Assembly: GCA_964591375.1 (NCBI GenBank)
Contig: CAZQAU010000027.1
Coordinates: 1 to 21,241, forward strand
Direction of reading: 5' to 3'
Origin: CAYYYG01 sp964591375
Lineage (GTDB): Bacteria; Patescibacteriota; Microgenomatia; UBA1406; GWC2-37-13
Length of the DNA: 21,241 nucleotides
Made by a program: the position numbers and the translations under genes. The number at the start of each line of letters is the position of its first letter. Positions within the stretch are counted from its first letter, which is position 1. This document shows positions 1 through 8,250 of this stretch, in pieces. Below the pieces are notes generated by a model. The model did not search any database. It worked only from the letters and a program-made list of their open reading frames with translations, and was not told the origin of the DNA.

Positions 1-2
1 AA

Positions 3-152
3 TATTTTTTCAAAATCCGTGCCAGTAACGGCTGCATGCCCGGCCCCTGGAGCCGGATTATGAATGTAAAGACAAATGCTGCCTACTCAAACCTGGGGTT
101 TATTTATTATGCCTACAGCTCACTCGTCAAAACAGTTAATACTATGTTGTAG
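3..152 (+). CDS. C-terminal fragment of an FN3-like surface protein (5' end outside window)
   Basis: This is an open frame from the window edge to a TAG stop, giving 49 residues with no start codon. The first half (YFFKIRASNGCMPGPWS, then VKT) has the look of the last strands of a fibronectin type III domain: the aromatic-x-[VI]-R-A-x-N-x-C pattern followed by PWS and a terminal strand. About 25 further residues without a recognisable motif follow. The next gene also encodes a beta-rich secreted protein, so a surface or extracellular role is plausible. The fragment is short, so the family call rests on pattern recognition of a single strand pair. Confidence 0.5.
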   Translation, partial: YFFKIRASNGCMPGPWSRIMNVKTNAAYSNLGFIYYAYSSLVKTVNTML

Positions 153-211
153 TAACTCCTATTTTTTCAAATTGTTTAGCAAATTACCTTTTTGTTGAAA
201 AAATACATCCT

Positions 212-225
212 TCTGGAGCTCCAGA
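212..225. repeat. 14-bp perfect palindrome TCTGGAGCTCCAGA
   Basis: This perfect inverted repeat has no loop and lies in the 145-bp gap before the nine-repeat surface protein, just upstream of a candidate -35 box at 231. No T-run follows, so it does not look like an intrinsic terminator for the upstream FN3-like fragment. It could be an operator, or simply a chance palindrome. Confidence 0.4.
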
Positions 226-230
226 TCATA

Positions 231-260
231 TTGTCATTGCAATCTGATTTAAAATATTAT
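231..260 (+). promoter_or_regulatory. Candidate sigma70-type promoter for the surface repeat protein
   Basis: TTGTCA (231-236) and TATTAT (255-260) are separated by 18 bp. Predicted transcription would start near 267, giving a leader of about 30 nt with no Shine-Dalgarno. The region is very AT-rich, so other -10 choices exist. Confidence 0.4.
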
Positions 261-297
261 AAAAATTTAATATCAGATAAAATTACTTTTATGCATA

Positions 298-2946
298 ATG
301 AAAATCTTTCTAAAAAAAATCATTTCTAGTTATTTCTTTTTGTCTGTATTTTTCGTAAGCTTGTTTATCTTTCATGCACCAAAAATAGAAGCAGCCACTG
401 TAACTTTATCCCCCACTTCGGGTGTTGCCGGACAAATAGTAACGATTACCGGAACCGCTTTTGATAACTCATCCACAGCCACCATAACCTGGGATGGAAC
501 GACACTGACAACTACACCTTCGACTGTTACCACCTCGGCCAGTGGTGCCATTCCTGCATCGGGCACAGTATCATTTGTAGTACCGGCGGCCATGTATGGC
601 GCACATACAGTACAAGTAAATACGGGAGCGACTAATGTGGTCGTTACTACTTTTACGATAAACACACCTGCTGTGGCTATCAGTTCCCCAAGTATCCCCA
701 CTGCGGGCCTTCCACCTGGTGTTACGCTTACTGTAACGGCCACCAACCTCGAATCATCAAAGCTTACTACATTCTACTTTGATGATATCGCAGTAGGCAC
801 CAGCACCTCAACTACCAATGGTACAGCAGAGTTAGTTTTTAATATTCCCGATGTTGCCAACCCCGGTGCGCACATCATCAAAGCAAGTAATAGTACGTAT
901 GCAGTCGCCAATACCACCGTTGTGATCGCCTCACCCGCTATCACTCTTAATCCGGCAACAAGTGCTGTCGGTACACAGGTGACTATTTCTGGAAGTAATT
1001 TGAAAGCCAATACCGCTGTATCATTTTTTTTAAACGGCACCTCACTTTCGACTGACACATCAGTCACGACTAACGGTGCCGGTAGCTTTACGACAACATT
1101 TACCGTTCCGAATGCGTTCGCGGGAGCTAACACAGTCAAGGCACAAACAAGCACTAATTTGTTTGCCAATGCCACTCTAACTGTGTCTACACCCGCACTC
1201 ACTCTATCACCTGCCACCGGAACAGGCGGATTGGCTGTAACAGCTAGTGGTACTGGTTTCCGGGCTAATAGTACAGTCGATTTTTACATCAATGGATCAA
1301 AAATCAGTACCAATGCATCCACAAATAGCCTCGGAGCTTTTCAAATTTCCTTTACATTCCCCGGTGATTTCCCTACCGGTGCACAAACCATACGCGCACA
1401 AACCGACTCCGTTAACTTTGCCACAGCAACCTATACTGTTGTTGCTTCAGCCGTAACGGCAGCGCCAGCAACCGGTGCACCTGGCACTCGCGTCACACTG
1501 ACCGGTACCAACTTTGATCCAAATAAAGCAGTCACATTTAAATGGAATGGCGATGTCATTAAACCAATTGAAGAAACCATCACCACCAACTCAGCAGGTA
1601 GTTTCGTTGCTAATCTTATTATTCCTGCAAATTATGTTTCCGGTACCGGACAGTTTGAAAGTTCGACCAGCTCAGTAAGTACGGTAATTACTGCCTTTAC
1701 TATTGCCAACCCTACTCTTACAGTAGCCCCGGCAACAGGTTTACCCGGAGCAAAAATCTCGGTCTCGGGAGCTAACTTTGAAGGCAATCAAACACTTACC
1801 TTATTGTGGGATGATACCGTCATTACAACAACCCCTAAGGTGGTAACGACAACTCCACTGGGAAGTTTTGTCGCGGTGTTTACCGTACCTAACACAAGTC
1901 GTGGTGTACATTATGTTTCCGCGGCTGCAGGCACTAAAAAAATTAACTTCACTGCCTCCTTTACTATCACTGCTCCTGCTGTTACATTAAGTACCAGTAG
2001 TATTCAATCAAGTAGCAGCTTATCTATTTCAGGCACCGGATTTTTACCCTATCAACCAGTAACATTTTTGTGGGACAACATCAAATCTCTTCAATCAAAT
2101 ATTGATGAAATCAAAGCCGATGCCTCCGGTTATTTCTCGGCAGGATTAATTATTCCGGTCGATGCAGCAGCCGGAACTCATGTTATCAAAGCAAAATCGA
2201 ACGACTCCGTATTTGTAGATTCCACAATTACAGTTACGACAGGTGAAATCAATCTATCAAAAAACTCCGGAACCGGAAATAGCAAAATTCAAATTTCCGG
2301 CACTAACTTTGATGTTGAATCAGCGGTAAAGTTCACCTGGGATGGAGTTCCACTTAAAACAAACAAGGTAAAAACTGACACTATTGGTGGCTTTAATACC
2401 ACGATCACTATCCCTCCTTCCAACCCCGGATCACACACTTTAGGAGCTTCAACCGGAAAATTCAATACGGCCGTATCTGAATTTACCATTAATCCCCCCT
2501 CTCTTACCATCGATCCAAACACAGCCCGAGCCGGAGATACTATTACTGTTACCGGTTCAGATTTTTTACCGGGAAAAACCGTGGAAGTGACTATCAGTAA
2601 AATATTGGGAGTAACTAAAAGCAAACCTATAACGATTGATCAAAGTGGTAATTTCACCACTTCTATGAAAATGCCTTTTATATTTGGAAATGTAGTTACT
2701 ATTTCTGCTCTGGTTGATGAACGGAATGTCGCAAGTATCGCCAATTATCCCATCGTTCATGGAGCCCTGTATAACACGTTAGCTAAAGCAGTAAAATATT
2801 TATTAATACTGTTGGCCGCCTGCATGTTTATCGCAGCCATTATATATACGTATAAAGTTATCTCGAATAATCAGGCAACCATTAGCATGTATCTTAAAAA
2901 AATAATCGCTCGATTATTAAGCCGTATCCACAAGGTAAGAGCCTGA
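298..2946 (+). CDS. Secreted surface protein with nine IPT/TIG-like repeats and a C-terminal membrane anchor
   Basis: The 882-residue protein starts with a signal peptide (about residues 1-32: Lys-rich start, long hydrophobic core, end near KIEA). Nine tandem beta-sandwich units of about 85-95 residues follow. Each opens with a strand such as VTLSPTSGVAGQIVTITG, contains a [GN]xxF/L turn and often an FxWDG or FYxNG strand, and closes with a VP...G.H.[IV].A strand before the next unit. This is the IPT/TIG-like or bacterial Ig-like pattern. After the ninth unit there is one membrane helix (about residues 825-850, YLLILLAACMFIAAIIYTY) and a basic tail, so the repeats should face outward with the C-terminus inside. 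It is Thr/Ser/Ala-rich, with somewhat higher GC than its neighbours. The next gene starts 2 nt after the stop, suggesting co-transcription. Adhesion or a structural surface role is inferred. Confidence 0.82.
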   Translation: MKIFLKKIISSYFFLSVFFVSLFIFHAPKIEAATVTLSPTSGVAGQIVTITGTAFDNSSTATITWDGTTLTTTPSTVTTSASGAIPASGTVSFVVPAAMYGAHTVQVNTGATNVVVTTFTINTPAVAISSPSIPTAGLPPGVTLTVTATNLESSKLTTFYFDDIAVGTSTSTTNGTAELVFNIPDVANPGAHIIKASNSTYAVANTTVVIASPAITLNPATSAVGTQVTISGSNLKANTAVSFFLNGTSLSTDTSVTTNGAGSFTTTFTVPNAFAGANTVKAQTSTNLFANATLTVSTPALTLSPATGTGGLAVTASGTGFRANSTVDFYINGSKISTNASTNSLGAFQISFTFPGDFPTGAQTIRAQTDSVNFATATYTVVASAVTAAPATGAPGTRVTLTGTNFDPNKAVTFKWNGDVIKPIEETITTNSAGSFVANLIIPANYVSGTGQFESSTSSVSTVITAFTIANPTLTVAPATGLPGAKISVSGANFEGNQTLTLLWDDTVITTTPKVVTTTPLGSFVAVFTVPNTSRGVHYVSAAAGTKKINFTASFTITAPAVTLSTSSIQSSSSLSISGTGFLPYQPVTFLWDNIKSLQSNIDEIKADASGYFSAGLIIPVDAAAGTHVIKAKSNDSVFVDSTITVTTGEINLSKNSGTGNSKIQISGTNFDVESAVKFTWDGVPLKTNKVKTDTIGGFNTTITIPPSNPGSHTLGASTGKFNTAVSEFTINPPSLTIDPNTARAGDTITVTGSDFLPGKTVEVTISKILGVTKSKPITIDQSGNFTTSMKMPFIFGNVVTISALVDERNVASIANYPIVHGALYNTLAKAVKYLLILLAACMFIAAIIYTYKVISNNQATISMYLKKIIARLLSRIHKVRA

Positions 2947-2948
2947 GT

Positions 2949-4321
2949 ATGAAAACCATTATTGCAATATTACTCTTAAGTACTAGTTTTCTTCTGAGTT
3001 CATTCCCTATTTTTGCCGATTCTTATCCCAAACTTTTAGGCTCAATGTATTTTCAAGTTGCGGGCGAAAATTGGCGCACTCCCACACCGGTTGATATACT
3101 CGTTTCCGGCCGCTACGTATTTGTCTTAAGTGACCGAGTCGACCCGGCACCTCAAACCCAGCAGCCGCTGATGAATAACTACATTAATAGACAAATACTG
3201 GTTACCGATGTGACTGATAAAAAAAATCTTAAATTTATGGGATACAGTCCACCTACATTTGCCGAGTATCCATTTTCATTCACAAAAGTAGGACGATATA
3301 TTTACACAGGTTCTCCATGCTGTAACGGTTCGCTTGTAGTTTTTGATGTACAAAATCCGGCCAATATCCCTGCAACAGTATACAATTCCGGTGGAGGTTA
3401 TAATATCGGCGAGATGATGACCACTGATGGAAAATATGTATACTTTCGCAATGGTGGTAGTATTTTTACAGTGTCCACCGACGTTCCCTCCAATCCAAAA
3501 GTAGTAGCTACTATTCCCAGTATTGCGCATTACTTTGCCATCTCAGGCAAATATATCTACAATGTCGATACTANNNNNNNNNNNNNNNNNNNNNNNNNNN
3601 NNNNNNNNNNNNNNNNNNNNNNNNNNNNNNNNNNNNNNNNNNNNNNNNNNNNNNNNNNNNNNNNNNNNNNNNNGGTCTTGGCCCAATAGTTGGTTCACCA
3701 AGCGGGATAGCTGTGTCAGGCCGATATGCATATGTTACCAGCCGCAATGGCCTGTTGGAGGCTTTTTATCTGGGAAAATATACAGATTACACTAATAAAG
3801 TGACGATTGATATGCCTAAAGAAGCACCCCAAAACACCAATTATAAAATAATATCTATTACTGCTGAAACCAGTTTACTCAATCGCGAAAGTGGTGCAAA
3901 GTATGACAATCAAATACAGCTCTATTTAAAAGACGGACGCCATGCCACACTAAAATACGAAAAAGTTGTCAATAATAAAACGATATGGAAAGGATCATTA
4001 AAACAACCTAAAAAAATCAAGAATAGCGGTTTTAAATTCGCCGGTTCGCTAGAACAGATCTCGCCATACACAATCGGCGCAGAAAAAACTCATTTTTCTT
4101 CTTTGCCTCCTGGTTTTACCAATGATGGAATTCGGTTGGATTTTGAAATTAAAAATGCCACACCTGGCTCGTATATAATATCCAGTGAACCAGGAGTCGA
4201 AAATGATATTACAAAAATTGTCTATATTTCACCTCTTCAAAAACCTTCCAATACAAACAACATCATTACGACATATATAAAAAAAATCTCAGCTTTCATC
4301 CGCTTTTTGAAACTCTATTAA
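2949..4321 (+). CDS. Secreted LVIVD-like beta-propeller protein, interrupted by an assembly gap
   Basis: The N-terminal half has a signal peptide (about residues 1-23, ending SSFPIFA) followed by propeller-blade-like units: VSGRYVFVLSD, VGRYIYTGSP...LVVFDVQNP, DGKYVYFRNG and ISGKYIYNVDT. These resemble LVIVD repeats. The coding frame runs into 100 Ns at 3574-3673. After the gap, another blade (GIAVSGRYAYVTSRNGLLEAF) reads in a frame that does not match the first half if the N-run is counted literally. A run of exactly 100 Ns is a placeholder, so the true gap length is unknown and this is most simply one gene. The last ~190 residues form a different beta-rich domain ending in a basic tail. It sits 2 nt behind the nine-repeat surface protein, so the two are probably made together. 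Function is unknown; a ligand-binding or scaffold role outside the cell is inferred. Confidence 0.72.
3574..3673. other. Assembly gap of 100 Ns
   Basis: An uninterrupted run of exactly 100 Ns, the conventional placeholder for a scaffold gap of unknown size. It falls inside the propeller gene. The frames on either side differ, so the real missing length is not a multiple that preserves the literal 100-nt spacing. Confidence 0.98.
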
Positions 4322-4350
4322 TAACTAGTAAAATTACTACGAGTGATATA

Positions 4351-4379
4351 TTGATTCCATTAAAATATTATGCTAATCT
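4351..4379 (+). promoter_or_regulatory. Candidate extended -10 promoter for the methyltransferase
   Basis: TTGATT (4351-4356), 17 bp, then TGC directly before TAATCT (4374-4379), which is an extended -10. Predicted transcription starts at about 4386, one base before the ATG at 4387. If this is right, the TTG at 4351 is a -35 element and not a start codon. Confidence 0.4.
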
Positions 4380-4386
4380 GAACCCT

Positions 4387-5097
4387 ATGCAGTTCATAAA
4401 AAATTACCTCATGAATAAGATGGATGGAGCATTTCTCGACAGTGAAATTTTTTTGAAAAAACTAATCGAAAATTATTGTAAGGGAAAAAATAATGTCAGG
4501 ATTCTGGATATTGGGTGCGGCGATGGTAAAAAAACAAAAACTTTTATATCCGGTTTAAAAAACGTTGAAGTATATGGTATCGATCTTCTCCCCGACTTTA
4601 AACACAAATACATTAAATATACACAGGCTGAAATCGAAAACAAAACACTTCCTTATAAAGATAACTTCTTTGACATTGTCTATTCAAATCAAGTAATTGA
4701 ACATATTCTGGATAAAGATCTCTTTCTTTCCGAATCATATAGAATTTTAAAAAAAGGTGGAATTTGTATTACCGCTACCGAAAATATCGCCTCATTTGAC
4801 AATATCCTCTCACTCCTACTTGGACAGGAACCCTTAGTACAGCACACCGGTACCACTAGTTTTACTAACTCAATCCTATCTCCTCACTTTAAAGAAAAAT
4901 ATGGGATCTACCATTCATTTGTCAAAACAAACAAGTTTGGACATAAAAATGTCTGTTCTTATTATGGACTCAAACGGTTAGTAGAACTGGCTGGTTTTTC
5001 TCCGGTAAAAATCACTTCCTTCGGTCATATTTTCAAACTTTTTGAAGTTCTTTTGCCTATTCAAAATCGCGTCATTGTCACGCATGCATTTAAATAA
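4387..5097 (+). CDS. Class I SAM-dependent methyltransferase (Methyltransf_11/23 type)
   Basis: The protein has 236 residues from the ATG at 4387; a TTG at 4351 would add 12. I prefer the ATG because the TTG forms part of a plausible -35 box and neither start has a Shine-Dalgarno. Motif I is clear (ILDIGCGDGKKT), followed by an acidic residue at the end of strand 2 (VYGIDLLPD), a motif II/post-I region (FFDIVYSNQVIEHI) and RILKKGG, the usual signature of class I methyltransferases acting on small molecules or glycans. The C-terminal part (GFSPVKITSFGHIF) is typical of this fold. It lies just upstream of a sugar-nucleotide operon but is separated from it by a hairpin and a strong promoter, so it is probably its own transcript. 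A role in modifying surface glycan or lipid is inferred from location only. Confidence 0.8.
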   Translation: MQFIKNYLMNKMDGAFLDSEIFLKKLIENYCKGKNNVRILDIGCGDGKKTKTFISGLKNVEVYGIDLLPDFKHKYIKYTQAEIENKTLPYKDNFFDIVYSNQVIEHILDKDLFLSESYRILKKGGICITATENIASFDNILSLLLGQEPLVQHTGTTSFTNSILSPHFKEKYGIYHSFVKTNKFGHKNVCSYYGLKRLVELAGFSPVKITSFGHIFKLFEVLLPIQNRVIVTHAFK

Positions 5098-5101
5098 AAA
5101 A

Positions 5102-5127
5102 ATCACATACTATATCTAGTATGTGAT
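5102..5127. repeat. 11-bp stem, 4-nt loop inverted repeat after the methyltransferase gene
   Basis: ATCACATACTA and TAGTATGTGAT pair perfectly around TATC, starting 5 nt after the stop codon. An A-run precedes it and no T-run follows, so on the + strand it is a poor intrinsic terminator; it could still protect the 3' end of the mRNA. Its right arm overlaps the CRP-like palindrome at 5122-5137, so ATCAC/GTGAT half-sites occur three times here. Confidence 0.6.
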
Positions 5128-5137
5128 ATATATCACA
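5122..5137. promoter_or_regulatory. CRP/FNR-like operator TGTGATATATATCACA upstream of the sugar operon
   Basis: A perfect 16-bp palindrome that matches the CRP consensus TGTGA-N6-TCACA, and its extended form TGTGAT-N4-ATCACA, at every fixed position. Its centre (5129.5) is about 60.5 bp upstream of the predicted transcription start at 5190, the class I activator position. No regulator gene of this family is visible in the window. Confidence 0.5.
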
Positions 5138-5154
5138 ACTCCATTCATACCTGA

Positions 5155-5183
5155 TTGACAAGACTTATAGTATATATTATAAT
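5155..5183 (+). promoter_or_regulatory. Consensus sigma70 promoter of the sugar operon; near-leaderless
   Basis: TTGACA (5155-5160), exactly 17 bp, then TATAAT (5178-5183): a perfect match to the vegetative consensus. Predicted start near 5190, only about 3 nt before the ATG at 5193, so the mRNA has essentially no leader and no Shine-Dalgarno. Confidence 0.85.
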
Positions 5184-5192
5184 ACAGTCAAT

Positions 5193-5966
5193 ATGAAAGC
5201 AGTTATTCTTGCCGGTGGATATGGTACTCGTATCAGTGAAGAAACCACTATCCGACCAAAACCTATGGTCGAACTTGGGGGAAAACCCATACTATGGCAT
5301 ATTTTAAAAAGCTATTCTCACTACGGAATAAATGATTTTATTATCTGCTGTGGCTACAAATCTCACATTATTAAAGACTACTTTACCCATTATCAGTACT
5401 ATAACTCCGATATCACTATCGATCTGGAAAAAAACAGCATTCAGATTGAAAAAAATAACTCTGAACCCTGGAAAATTACTCTCGTTGAGACAGGCGAAAA
5501 ATCGCTGACCGGTGGTCGTTTGCTCCGTGTCAAAGACTATATTGGCACAGAAACATTTTGTTTTACCTACGGCGACGGACTTTGCAACGTTAATATCAAA
5601 GATGTCATCGCGTTTCACAAAGAACATAAAAAATTAGCCACCGTGATTGCAGTACAGCCACCGGGGCGATTTGGTGTTTTTACCTTAAAAAAAGATAGTG
5701 CTGAAATTGCATCATTCCGGGAAAAACCAAAAGATAATGGCTCTTGGATCAATGGCGGTTACATGGTGCTTGAACCAGAAGCAATTAATTATATTGAAAA
5801 CGATTTAACTACCTTTGAACAGCAGCCTATGCAACAAATGGCCCGAGACGGACAACTTGTCGCCTATCGTCATGATGGATTCTGGCAACCGATGGATACG
5901 TTGCGTGACAAACATGTGTTGGAAGATTTATGGAAAGCCGGAACGGCCCCATGGAAAGTTTGGTAA
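5193..5966 (+). CDS. rfbF: Glucose-1-phosphate cytidylyltransferase
   Basis: This cytosolic GT-A-fold nucleotidyltransferase makes CDP-glucose and diphosphate from glucose 1-phosphate and CTP, the entry step to CDP-deoxysugars. At 257 residues it has the full family length. The N-terminal nucleotide-binding loop is LAGGYGTRISEET followed by RPKPMVELGGKPILWHI, the pattern of RfbF-type enzymes. D128 in TYGDGLCNV is the metal-binding aspartate. FREKP, INGGYMVLEP, and a C-terminus with DGFWQPMDTLRDK, ending in WKVW, are also characteristic. It is the first gene of a five-gene run with gaps of 2-6 nt or overlaps, driven by a consensus promoter. A CDP-glucose 4,6-dehydratase, the usual next enzyme, is not found in the window. 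Confidence 0.95.
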   Translation: MKAVILAGGYGTRISEETTIRPKPMVELGGKPILWHILKSYSHYGINDFIICCGYKSHIIKDYFTHYQYYNSDITIDLEKNSIQIEKNNSEPWKITLVETGEKSLTGGRLLRVKDYIGTETFCFTYGDGLCNVNIKDVIAFHKEHKKLATVIAVQPPGRFGVFTLKKDSAEIASFREKPKDNGSWINGGYMVLEPEAINYIENDLTTFEQQPMQQMARDGQLVAYRHDGFWQPMDTLRDKHVLEDLWKAGTAPWKVW

Positions 5967-5972
5967 TACAAT

Positions 5973-7007
5973 ATGAAAATACTTATTTCAGGAATCGATG
6001 GTTATATTGGAACAGTAATGGCGCAGTTTTTTCAAAAAAACGGTCATATAGTTGAAGGTATTGATACCGGCTTTTATCGCGGCGGTTGGCTGTATAACGG
6101 CATTGAGGCTGCTCCCCGAGTTCTGAATAAAGATATACGTGATATAACTGAAAATGATTTAAAAGGATATGATGCTGTGATTCACCTGGCTGATTTATCC
6201 AACGATCCACTCGGTACATTAAATGAAAGCGTTACTTATGCAATTAATCATGAAGGTGCAGTTGAGTTTGCCCGCAAAGTAAAACAAGCCGGAGTCAAAC
6301 GCTATATATACAGCTCCTCATGTAGTGTATATGGTATCGCAACTCAGTTAGATGTTTCCGAAACATCTGCCACTAACCCACAGACTGCATATGCAATCTG
6401 CAAAAAAAGAGTCGAAGATGCGGTTAGTGCTCTGGCTGATGAGAACTTTTCGCCTGTTTTTTTGCGCAATGCGACAGTATTTGGCCCCTCCCCCCGAATG
6501 AGATTTGACCTTGTAGTCAACAATCTTGTCGGAACCGCCATCGCCTATAAACAGATTCGTCTTTCAAGTGACGGTTCTGCCTGGCGCCCACTCGTTCATA
6601 TTGAAGATGTCTGTCAGGCATTTTTATGTGCCGCCGAGGCCAGACGCGATGCAGTTCATAATCAGATTTTTAATGTAGGTGATATTAATGGTAATTACCA
6701 GATTAAAGAAGTAGCACAATATATAAAAGAAGCCTTTCCTGAGTGTGAAATCACAATGGGAAACAGTAATCGGGATGTACGAAGTTATAAAGTTTCTTTC
6801 GCAAAAATAAACACAAAATTGCCTGGTTTTAAATGTAAATATGATCTTAAAGCCGGAATTATGCAACTTAAAACGTTATTTGCAGCCATTTCTTTAACTC
6901 GAGAACAGTTTGAGTCGGCCGATTTCACCCGCATTTTGATGATTCAGAAATTACAAGCCTCCAAACAACTAGATACAAATTACCGATGGATTATTAAATC
7001 AGCCTAA
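5973..7007 (+). CDS. Extended SDR NAD-dependent sugar-nucleotide epimerase/dehydratase
   Basis: The 344-residue protein has a Rossmann glycine motif at the N-terminus (ISGIDGYIG, G7/G10/G13), a Ser-rich catalytic strand (YIYSSSCSVYG) and the catalytic pair Y140-x-x-x-K144 (YAICK). FLRNATVFGPSPRMRFD and RPLVHIEDV are typical of sugar-nucleotide SDRs that epimerise or reduce the sugar. It starts 6 nt after rfbF with no Shine-Dalgarno. It does not look like an RfbG-type 4,6-dehydratase, whose N-terminus normally reads GxTGFKGSWL. It belongs to the general UDP-glucose-4-epimerase-like group often paired with the sugar C-methyltransferase encoded next. The exact substrate, probably a CDP- or other NDP-hexose, cannot be read from sequence. 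Confidence 0.88.
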   Translation: MKILISGIDGYIGTVMAQFFQKNGHIVEGIDTGFYRGGWLYNGIEAAPRVLNKDIRDITENDLKGYDAVIHLADLSNDPLGTLNESVTYAINHEGAVEFARKVKQAGVKRYIYSSSCSVYGIATQLDVSETSATNPQTAYAICKKRVEDAVSALADENFSPVFLRNATVFGPSPRMRFDLVVNNLVGTAIAYKQIRLSSDGSAWRPLVHIEDVCQAFLCAAEARRDAVHNQIFNVGDINGNYQIKEVAQYIKEAFPECEITMGNSNRDVRSYKVSFAKINTKLPGFKCKYDLKAGIMQLKTLFAAISLTREQFESADFTRILMIQKLQASKQLDTNYRWIIKSA

Positions 7008-7009
7008 CT

Positions 7010-8248
7010 ATGAAAACCACCTATACATGTCGATTTTGTAAATCACCACTGAATAAAACATTTGTTGATCTGGGATTATCTCCCATCGCCAATGCGATGA
7101 TTCCACAAAACCAACCTGATCAACCGGAAATGTTTTACTCTTTACATACCTATATATGTGAATCATGTCTGTTGGTACAGCTTCCCAATACAATTCAGCG
7201 CGATGTTATTTTTAATGACGAATACACCTATTTTTCTTCTTTCTCAGATTCTTGGCTGGCACACGCAAAAAAATATGTAGAAATGATGAAAGAGCGCTTT
7301 TCATTTACTAAAGAATCTCTGGTAATTGAACTCGCCAGTAACGATGGCTATTTGTTGCAATATTTTAAAGAAAATAATATACCAGTACTCGGTGTTGACC
7401 CATCTGCCAACGTTGCCGAAGTAGCTATAAAAAAAGGGATACCAACCGAGATATGTTTTTTTGGAGTTGAAACAGCCAATAAACTTAAAAATAAAGGGAA
7501 AATGGCCGATCTGATTATCGCCAACAATGTTTTGGCTCATGTTCCCGATTTAAATGATTTCGTCGAAGGCATACATCTCGTATTAAAACCAACTGGAATT
7601 GCCACGATTGAATTCCCTCATCTTATGAATCTCATTATGCATAATGAATTCGACACTATATATCATGAACATTATTCCTATTATTCTTTACTTACCGTAC
7701 AAAAAGTCTTTGCAGCACATAAACTAACAATCTTTGATGTAGAAGAACTTTCTACCCATGGGGGCTCACTGCGATTATTTGTGAAACAGACAGAAAATAA
7801 TACAATAGCAGTTCAAAACAGCGTAAATAATCTTATTGCTAAAGAAAAAAAAGCAGGACTGGATAAAGTCGAAACGTACGCAGCGTATGAAAAACAGGTC
7901 AAAAAAGTCAAACAGGATCTGCTTCAATTTGTAATTGAAACCAAAAAATCTGGTAAATCAATCGTAGGATATGGTGCACCAGCTAAAGGTAATACGTTAC
8001 TGAACTATTGTGGTATTCGCACCGATTTCATCGACTATACTGTAGACCGCAGTCCGCACAAACAAAATCATTTATTGCCGGGTACCCGTATTCCCGTATA
8101 TGCACCGGAACAGATTAGAACGACAAAACCTGATTATATTCTCATTCTTCCCTGGAATTTAAAAGAAGAAATTACCCAACAACTATCATTTATTCGGGAA
8201 TGGAACGGACAGTTTGTCGCGGCCATTCCGGAACTGAAAGTGTGGTAA
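7010..8248 (+). CDS. NDP-sugar C-methyltransferase (TylCIII/NovU-like)
   Basis: The 412-residue enzyme has three parts in order. First is an N-terminal zinc-binding segment with Cys pairs C7/C10 and C50/C53 (Methyltransf_13 type). A SAM-binding Rossmann domain follows (VIELASNDGYLLQYF near residues 105-118, then VLGVDPS). Last is a C-terminal Methyltransf_14-like domain with GYGAPAKGNTLLNY and the closing PWNLKEEI. FDTIYHEHYSYYS carries the His/Tyr residues conserved in this family. Known members methylate C-3 of 4-keto deoxysugar nucleotides with SAM to make branched sugars. The gene follows the SDR gene by 2 nt and precedes the oxidoreductase by 2 nt. Its presence implies that a 4-keto sugar nucleotide is made, although no 4,6-dehydratase is encoded here. 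Confidence 0.92.
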   Translation: MKTTYTCRFCKSPLNKTFVDLGLSPIANAMIPQNQPDQPEMFYSLHTYICESCLLVQLPNTIQRDVIFNDEYTYFSSFSDSWLAHAKKYVEMMKERFSFTKESLVIELASNDGYLLQYFKENNIPVLGVDPSANVAEVAIKKGIPTEICFFGVETANKLKNKGKMADLIIANNVLAHVPDLNDFVEGIHLVLKPTGIATIEFPHLMNLIMHNEFDTIYHEHYSYYSLLTVQKVFAAHKLTIFDVEELSTHGGSLRLFVKQTENNTIAVQNSVNNLIAKEKKAGLDKVETYAAYEKQVKKVKQDLLQFVIETKKSGKSIVGYGAPAKGNTLLNYCGIRTDFIDYTVDRSPHKQNHLLPGTRIPVYAPEQIRTTKPDYILILPWNLKEEITQQLSFIREWNGQFVAAIPELKVW

Positions 8249-8250
8249 CT

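Noticed and set aside
372..1217. Long minus-strand open frames (372-746 and 774-1217) opposite the repeat protein
   Set aside because: They are antisense shadows of the low-complexity Thr/Ser/Val-rich repeats. The + strand frame has a signal peptide, repeats and an anchor, and the antisense frames show no domain.
5102..5127. Hairpin as an intrinsic terminator for the methyltransferase gene
   Set aside because: The A-run is on the 5' side and no T-run follows on the + strand. The structure would suit termination only from the minus strand, where no gene ends.
5973..7007. Assignment of the SDR as the missing CDP-glucose 4,6-dehydratase
   Set aside because: The N-terminus (ISGIDGYIG) and the motifs around the active site are those of epimerase-type SDRs, not the GFKGSWL-type N-terminus of RfbG.
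8200..8250. Upstream start for the SAF-domain oxidoreductase at 8200
   Set aside because: It would overlap the end of the C-methyltransferase gene by 49 nt and add 17 residues before the normal N-terminus. The ATG at 8251 fits the 2-nt operon spacing.
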